A DNA stretch of 64,000 nucleotides from Neoarius graeffei (Eukaryota; Chordata; Actinopteri; Siluriformes; Ariidae): the NCBI RefSeq assembly GCF_027579695.1, contig NC_083578.1:558001-622000 (forward strand), read 5' to 3'. Position numbers and translations under genes: made by a program. Below, piece after piece: positions 11,038-21,747 of this stretch (positions within the stretch are counted from its first letter, which is position 1; every line of letters starts with the position of its first letter). The notes below the pieces were generated by a model, which saw nothing but the letters and a program-made list of their open reading frames with translations, was not told where the DNA came from and made no database searches.

Positions 11038-12080
11038 ATGACACTCAAGGACACTTTACAAGAATAAAACAGATAAAATAAACAACAGATAAAAACTACA
11101 CAATATAAAATGGAAAAAATGCAATTTACAGGGAATAAGCTAAACAGCAGATAGAAACTAAACAGCCAAAATAAGAAAAAAGAGAGAAAAACAATGCAAA
11201 TGACAAAGAATAGACTATTTTTGAACAGGTGAGTTTTGAGTCTAGATTTGAAAAAAGAAGAGAGTCAATGTTACAGATATCAGGTGGGAGGGAGTTCCAG
11301 AGTTTGGGAGAAGAGCGGTTGAAAGCTCTGCTCTCCATGGTGCTAAGGCGGGCAGAGGGCACGGTGAGATGAGTGGAAGAGGAGGATCTGAGCGAACGGG
11401 TGGAAGTTGCGATATGGAGGAGAGTTGACAGATGGGGGGCAAGATTGTGGATGGCCTTGAATGTGTAAAGGAGAATTTTGAAATCAACTCTGTACTTAAC
11501 TGGGAGCCAGTGGAATTGTTGGACAGAGGTAATGTGGTGGAATGAGGGAGTTTTGGAGATAATGCGAGCGGCTGCATTCTGGACCAGTTGAAGCTTATGG
11601 AGGGATTTGTGAGGGAGGCCAAAAAGGAGAGAATTACAATAATCAATACGGGAGGTGACAAGGCTGTGAACAAGGATAGACATGGTATGAGGGGGTGAGG
11701 GAGGGGCAGAGATGATTAATATTACGAAGATGGAAATATGCAGATCAGGTTATATTACTGATATGAGATTGAAAAGATAATGAGCTATCGAGGATGACAC
11801 CCAGACTCTTAACCTGAGGGGTAGGGGGAAACTAAGGAGCTGTCAATTGTGATGGAAACACTGTCAACTTTGGATAGTGGGAATTTTGTGCCAAGAAGAA
11901 GAATTTCAGTTTTGTCACTGTTACGTTTTAGGAAGTTTGAGGTGAACCAGGATTTTATTTCAGATAAGCAGTTAGAAAGGGAAGAGGGCGGGAACATGGA
12001 ATTTGGTTTGCTGGATAGATAGAGCTGGGTGTCATCTGCATAGCAGTGGAAGTGGATATTGAATTTACAGAATATATTGA

Positions 12081-14323
12081 GTGATGGCGGTGCGTACACA
12101 CGCAGCGGCTCCTCTCTGTCCCGACAGAACAGTGTTTTCGTGCTTTTTGTGTTTTAAAACAGTGTGTATCTGTTCGTCTTTGTCGCGTCCGTCAGTCTTA
12201 AGGCGCACATACTCCCGTGAGTTTCTGCTCGACATCCGCAGAACTATATTCACGGATATAAATCCAGCAGACGCAGAAGTGCTATGCGGCTACGGTTTGC
12301 TCCGGAGGCCTGCTCAACCACCGATCCCCACTCCTGCATCCAGCCCACAGTGGAAGCGTCACAGGCAGAACATGCGGAAGCAGAAGAGGGGCAAGTGTGG
12401 AGGTATTCAGGCTAGGCTAGTGGCTATCCCTCACCGGCCGGCTATCCCTACCATCACTCTGGCCAACTTACGTTCGCTGGACAACAAGCTGGATTATGTC
12501 CGCCTGCTCCACTCATCTTCTAAGTCTGTGAGTGAGTGTTGTGTCCTCGTGTTTGTGGAAACATGGTTTAACGACAGCGTCCCGGACTGTGCCATTCAGC
12601 TAGCCCGGCTAACATGCTACCGGTCAGACAGAGTGCTAGTCGAGGGGGGGAAGACTCGCGGTGGAGGACTCTGTGTTTACATCAGTGATGCCTGGTGCTG
12701 TGATGCTGTTGTGGTCTGCAAACACTGCTCACCACTGGTGGAGTTTATAATTATTAAGTGCCGGCCATTCTACCTGCCGAGGGAATTTACAGCCATATTG
12801 CTGGTAGCAATATACATCCCTCCCGGCTCCAATAACAACAGGAGTGAAGCACTGAATGAACTCTATCAGCACATCAGTGAGCAGCAGACAGCCCACCCAG
12901 ATGCTTTCCTCATCCTGGCTGGGGATTTCAACCATGCAAACCCCAAGAGAGTGCTTCCAAAACTCTATGGACATATCAAATTTCCCACACTTGGAAACAA
13001 TACTCTGGACAATGTTTACACCATGCATAAAGATGCCTACAAAGCCCTACTCCTCCCCCACCTTGGGGCCTCAGATCACTCCACTGTTATGCTAATGCCA
13101 GCATACAGGCCGCTGGTTAAAGTCACCAAACCAGCTACAAAGCAGATATGTGTGTGGCCAGAGGGATCCTCAGAGACACTCCATGACTGTTTTTCCACCA
13201 CTGACTGGAGCATGTTCAGACAGGCGGCCACCTACAACAACACCACAGATCTCCAGGAGTACACGGAGACCATCACTGCCTACATGAGGAAGTGCATGAA
13301 CGACATTACAGTCACCAGAATCATCTCCATTCAGGCCAATCACAAGCCATGGCTGACAGGGGAAGTCCACAGGCTCCTGAGGGCTCGGAACGCCGTCTTC
13401 AGCGCTGGGGACGAGGTGGGCCTGAGGACAGCTAGAGCCAACCTGTCACGAGGCAGATGTCTTTACAGACATCTTCAACATCTCGTTGAGCCAGGCTGTT
13501 GTCCCCACGTACCTCAAAGCCACCACCATCATCCCGGTCCCAAAGAAGCCATCTCCCTCCTGCTTCAATGACTACCACCCTGTCGCACTCACTCCCAACC
13601 TCATGAAGTACTTCGAGCAGCTAGTCATGCGGCATATCAAGTCTGCCCTCCCCCCTGCCCTGGACCCTTTCCAGTTTGCATATCAGTCCAACCGTTCGAC
13701 CGATGACGCCATCTCCACTGCCCTCCACTCAGCCCTCACCCACCTGGAGACAAAAGACTCGTATGTCAGAATGTTGTTCATAGACTTTAGCTCAGCATTC
13801 AACACAATCATTCCTCAGCAATTCATAAACTGGACCAGCTGGGACTCAACACCTCTGTGCAACTGGCTGCTGGACTTCCTGATGGGGAGACCACAGGCTG
13901 TACGGGTCGGCAGCAACTCCTCCAGCACCATCACATTGAACACGGGGGCCCCCCAAGGATGTGTGCTGAGCCCCCTACTCTTCACTCTGCTGACCCACGA
14001 CTGCACACCAACATCCAGCTCAAATCTCTTCATTAAGTTTGCGGATGACACGACTGTGGTGGGTCTCATCAACAATGGCGATGAGACAATCTACAGGAGT
14101 GAGGTGAGCCGCTTGGCCATGTGGTGCAAGGACAACAATCTCCGCCTGAATGTGGAGAAGACGAAGGAGATTGTTGTGGACTTCAGGAGAGAGCACACCC
14201 AGCATGCTCCACTAACTATCGACGGTGCTGCAGTGGAGAGGGTGAGCAGCACCAAGTTTCTGGGTGTGCACATCTCTGAAGACCTGTCCTGGAGCAACAA
14301 CACTGCATCACTGGCCAAAAAAA
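12081..14323 (+). pseudogene. LINE A ORF2: endonuclease and reverse transcriptase
   Basis: The 12081-13571 frame has the endonuclease: LANLRSLDNKLD, VFVETWFNDSVPD, RGGGLCVYISD, VAIYIPPGSNN, LAGDFNHAN and ASDHSTVML (catalytic His). The frame changes after a deletion near 13463. The RT then runs in the 13486 frame: [58 protein letters not shown], and catalytic FADDTTVV near 14035. The protein would nick DNA and prime reverse transcription at the target. The RT frame continues without a stop across the LINE B junction at 14324, producing an accidental 530-codon chimera that ends at 15078. Confidence 0.88.
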
Positions 14324-16202
14324 TTCTGCTGGGAGATTTCAATATACACATGGACAATACTGCTCTTCCCCTCACCAAAGACTTTTCTTCATCACTTGAC
14401 AGTTTTGGCTTCCAGCAGTTCTCAGACTTCCCCACACACATAAAAGGACACACCCTGGACTTAATTTGCTGCTCTGGTCTCACCCCCTCCAACTGTATTG
14501 CTGATCAACTCCATATTACAGACCATTTCCTCCTCTCATTTAATGTCACCCTCCATCTCTCCATTTCCAAGACCCCCCATGTCATTTCATTCCGCAACAT
14601 TAAGGACATTAACAAAGACACCCTCTCCTGTATCGCCACCCTGACACCGGACTCTTCCTTCACTCCTGATGATCTTGTCACCCTGTACAATAACGGTTTT
14701 ATCAACATTCTCAATTCACTCGCTCCTGTCAAATCTTGTTCTGTTTTCTTTACTCGGTCTGCTCCCTGGTTCACTCCCGATCTCCGTGCCATGAAATCCA
14801 AAAATCAACAGCTTGAAAGACTCTACAGGAAATCTGGTCTTACCATCCACAAAGACATGTATACTGCTCAGCTATCTCTTTATAAGGACTCCATCTCTCA
14901 TGCTAAATCACAATACTACTCTGGACTTATCTGCTCTAATGCAGGCAACACGAAGACTCTCTTTTCCATTTTTAACAGCATCATCCAACCCCCTGACTCC
15001 TTACACCCCCCCCCCCCCACTTCTACTCCATGGACACCTGTAATTCTCTCCTCCGGTTCTTCAATGAAAAGGTCATGAAAATCCACCAGCATCTTGGCTC
15101 CACAACCTCACCCCTCCCCTCCTCTGAACTTCTTCTGCCTTGTCATTCATTTTCCACCTTTGAACTCCCTCGTCCCTCAGTAATATCCGAGCTTATCACC
15201 AAGTCCAAGCCTTCTACATGTCAACTGGATCCCCTCCCTACAGTTCTGGTCAGATCCTGCCTCCCCTCTCTGCTCCCCCTTATATCAGCTATTATCCACT
15301 CCTCACTGTCCTCTGGAATTGTTCCCACTCTCTTCAAATCTGCAGCCGTCAGCCCCATCCTGAAGAAGTCTGGTTCAGATCCTAATAACTTTAATAACCT
15401 TCGCCCCATTTTTCACCTTCCTTTCATCTCCAAAATTTTAGAGAAAACTGTTGCTTCTCAGCTCCACACCCATCTTACCCAAAACAGCCTATATGAACAA
15501 TTCCAGTCTGGTTTCCATCCCCGCCACAGCACAGAGACAGCCCTGATAAAGATCACAGATGACCTTCTCATGGCATCTGACTCTGGTTTGATTTCCATCC
15601 TCATCCTCCTTGATCTGAGTGCGGCTGTTCAAAACACCGTTTCTCACCGCATCCTCCTCAGTAGACTTTCTTCCATTGGCATCACTCACACTCCCCTTCT
15701 CTGGTTCCACTCTTACCTCACTGGCTGCACTCAACTCATTCAGCTCAAGTCCTTTACTTCACAGTCCTCCCCCGTTACTTCAGGTGTGCCTCAGGGCTCC
15801 GTCCTGGGGCCCCTCCTCTTCATCATATACCTCCTCCCCATCGGCAATATTTTCCGTAAATATGGTATCCACTTTCACTGCTTCATGGATGACACCCAGC
15901 TCTATCTTTCCAGTAAACTGAACTCCACTCTCCCTCCCTCTTCCCTTACCCACTGCCTTTCTGAAATCAAATCCTGGTTCACCACAAACTTCCTCAAATT
16001 AAACAGTGATAAAACTGAATTTCTTATTATCTGCACCAAATCCTCCCTATCCAAAGTTGACAGTTTTTCCCTCACCATAGACAGCTCCACAGTGTCCCCC
16101 TCCCGACAGGTTAAGAGTGTGGGTGTCATCCTCGATAGCTCACTTTCTTTCCACTCCCACATCAATAACATCACTTGGTCTGCATATTTCCATCTACGCA
16201 AC
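14324..16202 (+). pseudogene. LINE B ORF2 part: endonuclease end and RT
   Basis: The endonuclease C-terminal half runs [29 protein letters not shown] linker and then the RT follow: [73 protein letters not shown]. The catalytic motif is degraded: [11 protein letters not shown] in place of the usual [21 protein letters not shown] and [10 protein letters not shown] follow. A frame change near 15040 follows a C-run. Translation is cut at 16202 by E2. Confidence 0.87.
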
Positions 16203-16513
16203 TGTGGCAGTGGGGGCGTGGTCAAGCATCGGTCTGTGACAGGAGGGTGGAGCCGGGGAAGGTGAGTGGCAGATTCGCTACACCTGACGGTAATTAACCT
16301 GTGTTTTGTGTGTGTTTTCCCAGTAAACCGCTCCCTATTTTAAGAGGCTGAGAGAGAGCAGAGGGAGCGCGACCCGGGAGTGGAGGCTGAGAGTGTGTCT
16401 GTGTGCTGCGAGTTCTTTTAAACTGAAAAGTTTATTAATAAAATACGCAGTTACTACCTCCAAACGTTGTCCTGCCGTCCTCTGTGCTCCACCCACGCAT
16501 TGTCCGCGCTACA
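16203..16513 (+). repeat. E2 5' LTR
   Basis: A 311-bp LTR starting TGTGGCAG and ending GCGCTACA. It contains a TATTTTAAGAG box near 16337-16347 and an AATAAAATAC polyadenylation-type signal near 16437-16446. It is essentially identical to the 3' copy at 20852-21162, which implies recent insertion. Confidence 0.92.
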
Positions 16514-16514
16514 G

Positions 16515-16532
16515 TGGTGCCGAAACCCGGGA
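16515..16532 (+). promoter_or_regulatory. E2 primer-binding site complementary to tRNA-Phe
   Basis: TGGTGCCGAAACCCGGGA lies one base after the LTR. It is the exact reverse complement of the 3' end of a vertebrate cytosolic tRNA-Phe including CCA, as I recall that tRNA. The equivalent site in E3 (25632-25649, minus strand) has one substitution. Confidence 0.8.
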
Positions 16533-16560
16533 AAAGGTGGAGCACCAGTGCTACAGCTCC

Positions 16561-18279
16561 ATGGAATCCTCCCCGTTCGCGGACTTGGTCCACGCCCTCG
16601 CCACGGCTCAGCAGAGCCAGCACCAGGCACTCGTCACGCTCCGAACGGAGCAGGAGCGCCGCTTCGAAGCCCTGGTGCTGGCTCAACAGGAAGATCGAGA
16701 GGCGTTCCGGCGGCTCCTCGCGTCGGCGGGGTCCACCAGCGCCCCGGCCGCGGGCCCGTCTCCCCTCACTGTGACCAAGATGGGCCCGCAGGACGACCCC
16801 GAGGCTTTCATCACCTTGTTCGAGCAGGTCGCCGAAGCCTCGGGGTGGCCGATGGAGCAGCGCGCGGCGCGCCTCCTCCCCCTCCTGACTGGAGAGGCGC
16901 AGCTGGCCGCATTACAGCTCCCCGCCGACCGCCGGCTGGCCTACGCTGACCTTCGCCGGGCCGTCCTCCAGCGCGTGGGGCGCACGCCGGAGCAGCAGCG
17001 CCAGCGCTTCCGCGCGCTGCGGATGGAGGAAGCCGGCAGCCCGTTCGCGTTTGGCCAGCAGCTCCGGGACGCCTGCTGGCGGTGGCTGAGGGCCGAAGAT
17101 CGCGACGCCGAGGGAATCATCGACCAGGTGGCGCTGGAACAGTTCGTTGCCCGCTTACCAGCCGGAACCGCGGAGTGGGTCCAGTGCCACCGCCCGGCGT
17201 CGCTGGATCAGGCCGTAGGACTGGCGGAGGATCATCTGGCGGCTGTACCGGCGGCAGGACAACGGATGACATCGTCTTCTGTCTCCTCTTCTCTCTCTCT
17301 GTCTTCCCCCCCTCTCTCTCTGTCTTCCCCCCCTCCTCCCGTGTCCCGTCCTCGCCCCATTCCCCCACCACGGAGGCGGGGGCCGGCCCCACCCCAGCCG
17401 GCCCGCCGCACCCGTGGTGCCCTCCCGTTTCTCCCTTCTGTGTCTGTCTCTCCCCCCCCTCAGGTGAGTGAGCCCCAGAACACAGTTGCAGAGGGGAGGC
17501 CCGGGCCGGTTTGCTGGCGCTGCGGGGAACCGGGCCACCTGCAGCAACAATGTGCAGCGATGGAGGTGGGGGCGGTGGTGCGGATCCCCGACGCGCCAGA
17601 GGCTGCCCTCGATCGGGCCGGAGCGTATCGCATACCGGTAAGTGTACAAGGGGCTACATATCAGGCGTTGGTGGATTCAGGCTGCAATCAGACCTCGATC
17701 CGCCAAAGCCTGGTGCAAGACGAGGCATTGGGGGGAGCACAAGGGGTGAAGGTGTTGTGTGTACACGGGGATATTCACAGCTACCCGTTGGTGTCAGTCC
17801 ACATATATCTTAGAGGGGAAAAATCTATAGTGAAGGCGGCGGTTAATCCTCGCCTTACCCACTCTTTGATCTTGGGGACCGATTGGCCGGGATTTCGGGG
17901 TTTAATGGCACGCCTAGTAAAGAGTGGGTCCTGCCGGTTGACGGGGGAGGGTCCCGGTGTCGCTTTGGCTGGAGCGGCGGTCGCAGAGCCGTCTACGTCA
18001 CCTCCGCGACAGGGGGAGGAGCCGCCGGCCCCTCCTCTTTCTATTGGGGAATCCCTCGTGGATTTCCCACTGGAACAATCGCGAGACGAGACTCTGCGAC
18101 ACGCGTTTGACCAAGTGAGAGTAATCGATGGTCAAACGCTCCAGCCGAACGCCACCCCGTCCTTCCCCTATTTTTCCATTTTGAAGGATAGATTATATCG
18201 AGTGACGCAGGACACTCAGACGAAAGAGCGAGTCACCCAGTTATTAATTCCAAAGAGCCGCCGGGAATTGGTATTCTAG
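16561..18279 (+). pseudogene. E2 gag-protease part of polyprotein, SCAN-like Gag, ends at TAG
   Basis: The start chosen is MESSPFADLVH at 16561, after the PBS. The open frame reaches back into the LTR, but E3 starts at the same Met. Residues 1-70 are probably helical, rich in Q/E/R. Residues about 138-228 resemble a SCAN domain (RFRALRMEEAGSPFAFGQQL, then CWRWLRAE, LEQFVARLP, QAVGLAEDHL), as known for Gmr1-like Gag. A proline-rich stretch of low-complexity CT codons follows. A CCHC knuckle CWRCGEPGHLQQQC is near residue 320, and the protease VDSGCNQTS near 371. The frame ends at TAG 18277-18279, where E3 has CAG. Confidence 0.9.
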
Positions 18280-20946
18280 GCGGCCCACTTTAATCCCATG
18301 GCTGGACACCTCGGGCAGGATAAGACACTCGCCCGGATAATGGCCCGATTCTATTGGCCGGGGATTCGCGGCGACGTCCGTAAGTGGTGTACGGCGTGCC
18401 GCGAATGCCAGTTAGTAAATCCAGCGGCCATTCCAAAAGCGCCCTTGCGCCCCCTACCATTAATCGAGACCCCGTTCGAAAGAATTGGGATGGATCTCGT
18501 TGGGCCATTAGATCGGTCAACACGAGGGTACCGCTTTATATTAGTCCTGGTGGACTATGCAACGCGATACCCGGAAGCGGTGCCTCTTCGCAATATCTCA
18601 GCACGCAGTATTGCAGAGGCCCTCTTCCACGTCATCTCCCGGGTTGGAATCCCGAAAGAGATTCTGACTGACCAAGGCACCTCGTTTATGTCACGAACAC
18701 TGAGCGAACTGTATGGGCTACTAGGTATTAAGCCGATCCGCACCAGCGTTTATCACCCACAGACGGACGGTTTAGTTGAACGGTTCAATCGCACCCTCAA
18801 GAATATTATTAAAAAATTCGTAAGTGAGGACGCACGTAACTGGGATAAGTGGCTCGAACCCTTGTTGTTTGCAGTGCGAGAGGTCCCCCAAGCCTCCACG
18901 GGGTTTTCCCCGTTTGAATTATTATACGGTCGTAAGCCGCGCGGCATCTTAGATGTTCTGCGGGAAAATTGGGAGGAGGGACCTTCACAGAGCAAAAACG
19001 AAATTCAGTATGTTATGGATCTGCGCGCAAAACTCCACACGCTCACCCACCTAACTCAGGAGAATTTGCGGCAGGCCCAGGAACGGCAAGTCCGCCTGTA
19101 CAACAAGGGCACGCGCCTTAGAGAGTTCACTCCGGGAGAGAAGGTACTCGTCCTGTTGCCCACATCGAGCTCCAAATTAATCGCCAAGTGGCAAGGACCC
19201 TTTGAGGTCACACGGCGAGTCGGGGACGTCGACTACGAGGTTAGGCGAACGGACAGGGAGGGGGCGCTACAGATCTACCACCTCAATCTGCTGAAACTCT
19301 GGAATGAGGAGGTCCCCGTGGCGTTGGTGTCGGTAGTTCCTGAGAAGGCGGAGCTGGGGCCGGAGGTCCCCAAAGGGTCATTGGCATCACGTACCTCTCC
19401 GGTCCCCTGTGGAGACCACCTCTCCCCGACCCAACTCGCGGAGGTCGCCCAGTTGCAGGCCGAGTTTTCGGATGTGTTCTCGCCCCTGCCCGGTCGCACG
19501 AACCTCATAGAACACCACATAGAGACGCCCCCGGGGATGGTAGTGCGTAGCCGCCCTTATAGACTACCCGAACACAAAAAAAAGGTGGTTCGGGAAGAAC
19601 TTCAGGCCATGCTCGAAATGGGCATCGTCGAGGAGTCCCACAGTGACTGGAGCAGCCCAGTGGTCTTGGTTCCCAAGGCCGACGGGTCGGTCCGGTTCTG
19701 TGTGGACTATAGAAAAGTCAACGCGGTGTCTAAATTCGACGCATACCCAATGCCTCGTATTGATGAGCTGCTCGATCGACTAGGCACGGCTCGCTTTTAC
19801 TCGACACTGGATTTGACGAAGGGATATTGGCAGATCCCCTTGACTCCATTATCCCGAGAGAAAACGGCCTTTTCCACACCGTTCGGCTTACACCAGTTCG
19901 TCACACTTCCGTTTGGGCTGTTTGGGGCGCCCGCTACGTTTCAGCGGCTGATGGACCGAGTCCTCCGGCCGCACGCCACCTATGCGGCCGCGTACCTAGA
20001 CGACATCATCATTTATAGCAATGACTGGCAGCGGCACCTGCAACACCTGAGGGCCGTCCTTAGGTCGCTGAGGCGGGCGGGACTCACTGCCAACCCGAAG
20101 AAGTGTGCGATTGGGCGGGTGGAAGTACGGTATCTGGGCTTCCACTTGGGCAACGGGCAGGTGCGTCCCCAAATTAATAAGACTGCAGCGATTGCGGCCT
20201 GCCCGAGGCCCAAGACCAAAAAGGGGGTGAGACAGTTCCTGGGGCTGGCTGGCTACTATCGTAGGTTTATACCTAATTATTCGGACGTCACCAGCCCGCT
20301 GACTGACCTCACTAAAAAGGGGGCACCAGATCCGGTCCAGTGGACGGAGCAGTGCCAGCGGGCTTTCTCTGAGGTAAAGGCTGCACTGTGTGGGGGGCCA
20401 CTCTTACACTCCCCTGACTTCTCTCTCCCTTTTTTGTTGCAGACGGATGCGTCGGACAGAGGGCTGGGGGCCGTTTTGTCCCAGCAGGTGGAGGGGGAGG
20501 ACCGCCCAGTCCTATACATCAGCCGCAAGCTGTCAGTGCGTGAGGGGCGCTACAGCACCATTGAGAAGGAGTGCCTGGCGATCAAGTGGGCGGTCCTCGC
20601 CCTCCGTTACTACCTGCTGGGGCGCTCTTTCACCCTCTGTTCGGACCACGCGCCCCTCCAGTGGCTCCACCGCATGAAGGATGCCAACGCGTGGATCACC
20701 CGTTGGTATCTGGCACTCCAACCCTTCAACTTCAAGGTGGTCCACAGGCCGGGGGCGCAGATGGTCGTGGCGGACTTCCTCTCCCGTCAAGGGGGGGGGG
20801 AGTCGGCTGCGGGCCGGACGGGCGCCCGGCCTGAGTCGGGCGGTGGGGGTATGTGGCAGTGGGGGTGTGGTCAAGCATCGGTCTGTGACAGGAGGGTGGA
20901 GCCGGGGAAGGTGAGTGGCAGATTCGCTACACCTGACGGTAATTAA
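18280..20946 (+). CDS. E2 integrase, reverse transcriptase and RNase H
   Basis: The frame continues from gag-pro after the TAG. Integrase comes first: zinc-binding HFNPMAGH with CTACREC, then catalytic D in GMDLVGPL (about 18490), D in LTDQGTSF and E in GLVERFNRTL (about 18778), and a GPFEVTRRV C-terminal part. RT follows: VDYRKVNAV, LDLTKGYWQIPL, catalytic YLDDIIIY (about 19995), LGFHLGNGQV. RNase H has LQTDASDRGLGAVLS, EKECLAIKW and CSDHAPLQW. All catalytic residues I can check are present. The frame runs into the 3' LTR and stops at 20944-20946. Confidence 0.9.
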   Translation, partial: AAHFNPMAGHLGQDKTLARIMARFYWPGIRGDVRKWCTACRECQLVNPAAIPKAPLRPLPLIETPFERIGMDLVGPLDRSTRGYRFILVLVDYATRYPEAVPLRNISARSIAEALFHVISRVGIPKEILTDQGTSFMSRTLSELYGLLGIKPIRTSVYHPQTDGLVERFNRTLKNIIKKFVSEDARNWDKWLEPLLFAVREVPQASTGFSPFELLYGRKPRGILDVLRENWEEGPSQSKNEIQYVMDLRAKLHTLTHLTQENLRQAQERQVRLYNKGTRLREFTPGEKVLVLLPTSSSKLIAKWQGPFEVTRRVGDVDYEVRRTDREGALQIYHLNLLKLWNEEVPVALVSVVPEKAELGPEVPKGSLASRTSPVPCGDHLSPTQLAEVAQLQAEFSDVFSPLPGRTNLIEHHIETPPGMVVRSRPYRLPEHKKKVVREELQAMLEMGIVEESHSDWSSPVVLVPKADGSVRFCVDYRKVNAVSKFDAYPMPRIDELLDRLGTARFYSTLDLTKGYWQIPLTPLSREKTAFSTPFGLHQFVTLPFGLFGAPATFQRLMDRVLRPHATYAAAYLDDIIIYSNDWQRHLQHLRAVLRSLRRAGLTANPKKCAIGRVEVRYLGFHLGNGQVRPQINKTAAIAACPRPKTKKGVRQFLGLAGYYRRFIPNYSDVTSPLTDLTKKGAPDPVQWTEQCQRAFSEVKAALCGGPLLHSPDFSLPFLLQTDASDRGLGAVLSQQVEGEDRPVLYISRKLSVREGRYSTIEKECLAIKWAVLALRYYLLGRSFTLCSDHAPLQWLHRMKDANAWITRWYLALQPFNFKVVHRPGAQMVVADFLSRQGGGESAAGRTGARPESGGGGMWQWGCGQASVCDRRVEPGKVSGRFATPDGN

Positions 20947-21162
20947 CCTGTGTTTTGTGTGTGTTTTCCCAGTAAACCGCTCCCTATTTTAAGAGGCTGA
21001 GAGAGAGCAGAGGGAGCGCGACCCGGGAGTGGAGGCTGAGAGTGTGTCTGTGTGCTGCGAGTTCTTTTAAACTGAAAAGTTTATTAATAAAATACGCAGT
21101 TACTACCTCCAAACGTTGTCCTGCCGTCCTCTGTGCTCCACCCACGCATTGTCCGCGCTACA
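20852..21162 (+). repeat. E2 3' LTR
   Basis: 311 bp, TGTGGCAG to GCGCTACA. It follows a G-rich polypurine-like stretch (GGGCGGTGGGGGTA) ending at 20851. One visible difference from the 5' LTR. Confidence 0.92.
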
Positions 21163-21747
21163 GCAACATTAATCATCTCCGCCCCTCTCTCACTCCTCAC
21201 ACCACTGCCATTCTAGTTCACACCCTTGTCACCTCATGTATTGATTACTGTAATTCACTCCTTTTTGGTGTCCCCCACAAATCCCTCCATAAGCTTCAAC
21301 TGGTCCAAAACTCTGCAGCTCGTATCATCACCCGAACCCCCTCCTTTCACCACATCACCCCTGTCCTCCAGCAGCTCCACTGGCTCCCAGTCAAATTTTG
21401 TATCATATTCAAAATCCTCTTTATACATTCAATGCTATCCACAACCTCACCCCCCCCCCCCTATCTCATTGATCTCCTCCACATTACCACCCCCTCTCGT
21501 TCCCTCCGGTCTTCCTCCTCCCTTCATCTCTCTATGCCATTGTAATGGTTCACGAGGTGTGGGTGGAGTACAGAGGACAGCAGGACAGAGATCAGGATTC
21601 AAAAGGCTTTATTGCCACACTTTTCAGTGAACAATTCTATGGGCTAGCCACACACACAGTCAGCGTCTAGTCCGGAGATGATCTCCTCTGCTCTCGCTCT
21701 CCCTCCTTAAATAGGGTGTGGTCACTGGGAAGACACACAAACACAGG

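Larger units (their letters stand above)
16203..21162 (+). mobile_element. E2: Gmr1-like Ty3/gypsy retrotransposon, near-intact
   Basis: A 4960-bp element lies between GCAAC duplications (16198-16202 and 21163-21167). The 311-bp LTRs (16203-16513, 20852-21162) differ at one base that I can see (16217 C versus 20866 T). Domain order is gag, zinc knuckle, protease, integrase, RT, RNase H. Integrase before RT is the hallmark of the Gmr1-like branch. A single long frame (16561-20946) is broken only by TAG at 18277. Its sister E3 lies 374 bp away in the same LINE, in opposite orientation. Confidence 0.93.

Noticed and set aside
12081-13571. 496-codon ORF as a host endonuclease gene
   Set aside because: It is the AP endonuclease of a Rex1-like LINE and continues into an RT after a deletion.
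16393-16560. Upstream Met (16393) as the E2 Gag start
   Set aside because: It lies in the LTR and would span the primer site. MESSPF at 16561 is shared with E3.
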